A stretch of 64,000 nucleotides of DNA from Tribonema minus. Its lineage: Eukaryota > Sar > Xanthophyceae > Tribonematales > Tribonemataceae. How positions within the stretch are numbered: position 1 is the first letter of the stretch; each line of letters starts with the position of its first letter. This document shows positions 60,731 to 64,000 of this stretch, one piece after another. Below the pieces are notes generated by a model. The model was not told the DNA's origin and searched no databases. It worked only from the letters and a program-made list of their open reading frames with translations. The position numbers were made by a program, and so were the translations under genes. The stretch lies in contig JAFCMP010000068.1 in assembly GCA_017506865.1 (NCBI GenBank), positions 1,302,001 through 1,366,000 of the forward strand. The letters run 5' to 3'.

Positions 60731-63700
60731 CTAACAAGGCGCACATGCATGTGACATCTTTCCGCAAACCCGCTGTTGGATGCCGGCAATACTGCTGCCG
60801 CTGCCGCTGCCTCCAGCGAGCCGCACGCGCACCTCAGTATCCAGCTGCTGCAGCGCACACGTCTTGCCTGTCCCCGGTGCGCCGCACACGTAGACGGCGG
60901 GGCAACAGCGCTCAGCAAGGGCGTCCGTCACGTTGCGCGTCAGGACCGCCAGCTGCTGCGCGCGCTGCGGGACCGCCTCGGGGCAGTTTTGGTGGTTGAG
61001 CGCTGCCACAGCAGCGCTCACCCGTCGCAGCATTGCCGCGGGGCTGGCGTCCTCAGGCGGCAGCAACGCCGCTGCTGCCGCTGCCACCGGCGCAACCACC
61101 ACAGTCGGCGCAGCATGCTGCTTGACGGCGCATACTCATCGTGCCGCGACAGCACCTGCTTCAGCGCGCGCCTCTTGCCCCTGCGCTTGACCGCGCTCTG
61201 CGGCGCAATGCGCTTCCGCAACTGCTGCAGATCCTGCAGTGCGCTTCGCTCTGCGCTGCCGCTGTCGCCGCTGCTGCTGCGCCGCCTGAGCTCCTTCTCC
61301 AGCTCCTGCGCCTGCGGCAGCGGCGGCGGCGCCTCGCCGCGCAGCAGCGCGCGCGCACACGCCCCCACATGACGCTTCTCCAGAAAGGCATTGATGCCCA
61401 ATGTCCTTTTGGCAGCAGGAACGCCGGGCACGCCGAGGAAGTAGGCGTGGCTGGTCACGACCCACCGCCACCCGCGCTCCATCAGCGCGGTCAGGACGGC
61501 ATCGTCGGTGGCACCGTCAGCCGTGGTGATGCCGGCCTGCGCCATGACACTCGCAATGTCGCCATGAGGGTGAGCTTCCGCCTCAGGCTCCATCACACGT
61601 GCTCCGTCCGATGCCGCCGCATCCGCCACATCAGCCGTCTGCGCAGCGCCGTCAGGAGCGCCGCTGCTGCTGCTGCTGCGCACTGCGTCATCGCCGCCGC
61701 CGCCGCCATTGCCGTAGCTGGCGTCCACGTCCATGCCATCGCCTGCCAAATCGCGGTCGTCGCGGTTCGCACTGTCCACCTGCGCGTCGGATGGCGACGG
61801 CGGTGCAGCAGCGCTCACCGGCCCCGCCGCTGCAAAATGCGCATCGCCGTCGCTGGGGGGCAACGCCCCCGCCTCCTGCTGCTGCACGGACATCATGGAC
61901 CGCGCGACGGCAGCGGCAGCAAGAGGTGAACGCGCCACTGCAGCCAATGACGTTGGTGCGCTGCTGCTGCTCGAGGCGCCGCCCACTGCAGCGCCGCCCA
62001 CCACAGCGCCGCCCACTGCAGCGCCGGACTCAGCATCGTCACCGACGCTGCTGCTGCCGCTGCTGCCCAGGTCGCTCATGTCCTTGTTGGTCCATGGCGC
62101 CGCGGGCAGCGGCGCGTCCCCCGCCGCTGCCGCTGCGATGCAGCACCATGGCGGTGGCTCACTGTGCGAAGCTTGTGCACAGGTTGAACGCGCTGCAATG
62201 CCGGGGGACAAGAACGGCTGCGGCTACGGCACCGGTGCGATGAGGGCACCGCTGCTGACAGCCATGCTCGCTCCCGCATCCGACAGAGCTGCCGCCAGCG
62301 CTGCAGCATCTGGCGTTGGCAGCAGCGCTACTGCCGCTGAAGACATTGCCACTGCGCTGTCCTCGGCGGCAGCACCGACGGCATCGAACGCAGCATCGTC
62401 ATCTTCCATGGCGAATGGGTCACCGCCATCAACGCTGTCGCCATCGTCGTCCTCATCGTCGTAGTCGCGGCTGAACGTTTTGATGGCCGTCCTCATGTCT
62501 ATCCCGTTGCATTCCCCCTTGCTGTCCGCGCCACCGTCCCCCTCCTCCCCCGTGCTCCCCGACTCCCCCCCTCTGCCGCTGCCGCTGCGCTCATCGTAGC
62601 CGCTGCTCTCCGCCTCAGCAGCATCGCTGTCTGCGCCGCCGCCCCCCTGCTCCCCCTCGCTCCACACCTCCCCCCCGCTGCCGCTGCTGCTGCCGCTGCG
62701 CTCGTCATCGCCGCTGCTCTCCGCCCCAGCAGCATCGTTGTATGCGCCGCCATCCCCTCCTCCCCGTCGCTCCCGCACTCCCCCCTGGTGCCGCTGCCTC
62801 TGCCGCTGCGCTCGTCATCGCCACTGCTCTCCGCCCCAACAGCATCGCTGTACGCGCCGCCATCCCCCTCCCCTCCCTCGCTCCACCCCTCCCCCTCGCT
62901 GCCGCTGCCTCTCCCGCTGCGCTCGTCGTCAGCAGCATCGCTGTACATGCCGCCATACCCCTCCTCCCGCTCGCTCCCCCACTCCTGACCGCTGCGCTCG
63001 TCGTCGTCAGCAGCATCGCTGTACGCGCCGCCATACTCCTCCTCCCCTTCGTTCCTCCACTCCCCGCCGCTGCCGCTGCCCTCCTCTTCGTTGCTGCTAT
63101 CCGTCTCAGTGGCATCGCTGTCGCCGCCGTGCGCGGCATATGTGCGCAGTTGCGAGCGCCTGAACAAGTGTTCCGCGAGGCTGAACTCATGGACATCCTC
63201 CTCACTGTGATCTGTCTCGTAGTCGTCGTCATTGGCGTCACTGCGATAGCCCCGCTCAACCATCACGCTGCCGCCGACGGCGCCGCCGCCGCCGCTGCCG
63301 CCGTCGCACGCATCGCCGGCGTCTGCCGCCGCGGCCGGCGCGTTGCCGAGCAGATACGGTGCGTCCCTGCACAGCGCAGCGTACACCGCCGCCTGCGAAG
63401 CGTACGCCTGACCGCCGCTGGTCTCGTAACCCCCCCTCTTCCCCTGGCGCCACCCCCGTTGCGCCAGCACCTCCCACTGCTCCTCCCAGCCTGCCACGAG
63501 CGCGGTGTATGCATTGACGTGCGCCTGCGCGTTGCGCCAGCTGCCGAAGCGCCGCGCGCCGCTGCTGCAGCCGCCCGCCGCCGCTACTACGGGCGTGCTC
63601 AGCACTCCGCGCGTGTTCTGCTTCCACCCGCGTCGCTGAATGGCGTCGACAAACTCGTACTCGTCGGCGACGAGCTCTGGGCGTGAGCGCAGGAACGCGG

Positions 63701-64000
63701 TCGCCTCATCCATTGTGAACGTGTTGCGCCGCCGCGGCCCCCTGCCGTCGGGATCCGCCCCGGGGCGGATCAGCACGTACTCGCCGTCATCGGGGTTCGC
63801 GCCGCGCCAGCGCAGCGCGTGCAGGCGCTCCCAGACGGCGTTATTGCCTTCACTCAGCAGCCGCTCGACGCTCGGGAAGACCTCGATGTCGCGCGGCGCC
63901 GCCGCTGCTGCCGCTGCCGCCGCCGGCGCGGCGGCAATGGCTGGGCGCTTGCTACTGCGGTCACGCGCGGCCGCTGCCGCGGTAGGCGGCACCTCCGGCA
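60731..64000 (-). CDS. Large acidic, Trp-module protein with AAA+ Walker A (ORC1/CDC6-like), 5' partial
   Basis: Runs off the right edge. Read on -: 63992-62760 begins Ala-rich and has Trp modules (VWERLHALRWRG, FVDAIQRRGWKQN, WEVLAQRGWRQGKRGGYET), then tandem acidic units like GAYSDA.GAESSGDDERSG. A one-base slip near 62757 moves the frame to 62778-62224 (FSRDYDDEDDDGDS). After a possible 57-bp intron, 62190-61130 continues with another module (TALMERGWRWVVTSHAYFLG) and a basic stretch (KRRGKRRALKQV). Another frame change near 61100 leads to AQQLAVLTRNVTDAL and Walker A GAPGTGKT (60883-60860). NVTDAL...VYVCGAPGTGKT resembles initiator ATPases ORC1/CDC6. Walker B and the winged helix were not found. 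Either frame changes are micro-introns or errors, or the gene is broken. Confidence 0.5.

Noticed and set aside
1..64000. Bacterial or organellar origin with operons, Shine-Dalgarno sites and CRISPR
   Set aside because: Conserved proteins are split by GT-AG introns with phase-compatible exons. No repeat-spacer array or co-directional compact gene cluster is present.
1..64000. tRNA and rRNA genes
   Set aside because: I saw no cloverleaf with T-loop and A/B-box consensus and no conserved rRNA segment. A scan with a covariance model would be decisive.

Overview
This is nuclear DNA from a eukaryote. Genes are broken by many spliceosomal GT-AG introns, intergenic DNA is long and repeat-rich, simple-sequence tracts are common, and short interstitial TTAGGG arrays occur. 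No bacterial-style operons are visible. The host looks like a protist or alga. Repeated Trp/Gly-Trp modules in the gene at the right edge recall modules I associate with stramenopile nuclear proteins, but that placement is inference and I name no species.

Layout. (1) 1-12.2 kb, + strand: a P5B-type P-type ATPase (ATP13A family); 14 phase-compatible exons recovered, N-terminus not found. (2) 12.2-14.8 kb: unassigned ORFs and an Ala/Leu/Gln-rich low-complexity block. (3) 14.8-23.7 kb, + strand: an ESCRT-III protein of the CHMP7 family in 14 exons, with one GC-AG intron. (4) 24.7-53.6 kb: an apparent tandem segmental duplication. Block A (about 24.7-36.3 kb) and block B (about 38.6-53.6 kb) share the same order: dispersed repeat, MYND zinc-finger gene (-), an uncharacterised gene of about 1,000 codons (-), Ty3/gypsy debris (-), histone H3 remnant (+), and a shared 3' flank. 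The copies have decayed reciprocally. In A the MYND gene is broken and the large gene is open; in B the MYND gene is open and the large gene carries one in-frame TGA. Transposons have since entered each block: a 526-bp MITE in A, and a 741-bp inverted-repeat element plus a 14-bp LINE insertion in B. LRR-exon-like debris and a 5'-truncated LINE lie between the blocks. (5) 53.6-57.7 kb: mostly unassigned, with Ala-rich low-complexity ORFs and telomere-like motifs. (6) 57.7-59.7 kb, - strand: a degenerate leucine-rich-repeat gene. (7) 60.7-64 kb, - strand, running off the window: a large acidic, Trp-module-containing protein leading into an AAA+ Walker A segment that resembles ORC1/CDC6.

The two well-resolved genes both act on endolysosomal or nuclear-envelope membranes (P5B transport ATPase, ESCRT-III/CHMP7). 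In a eukaryotic genome their adjacency need not be functional. The most interesting part is the duplicated block, a natural comparison of two decaying copies. Exon boundaries come from reading frame, splice consensus and family motifs; no alignment or transcript data were available.
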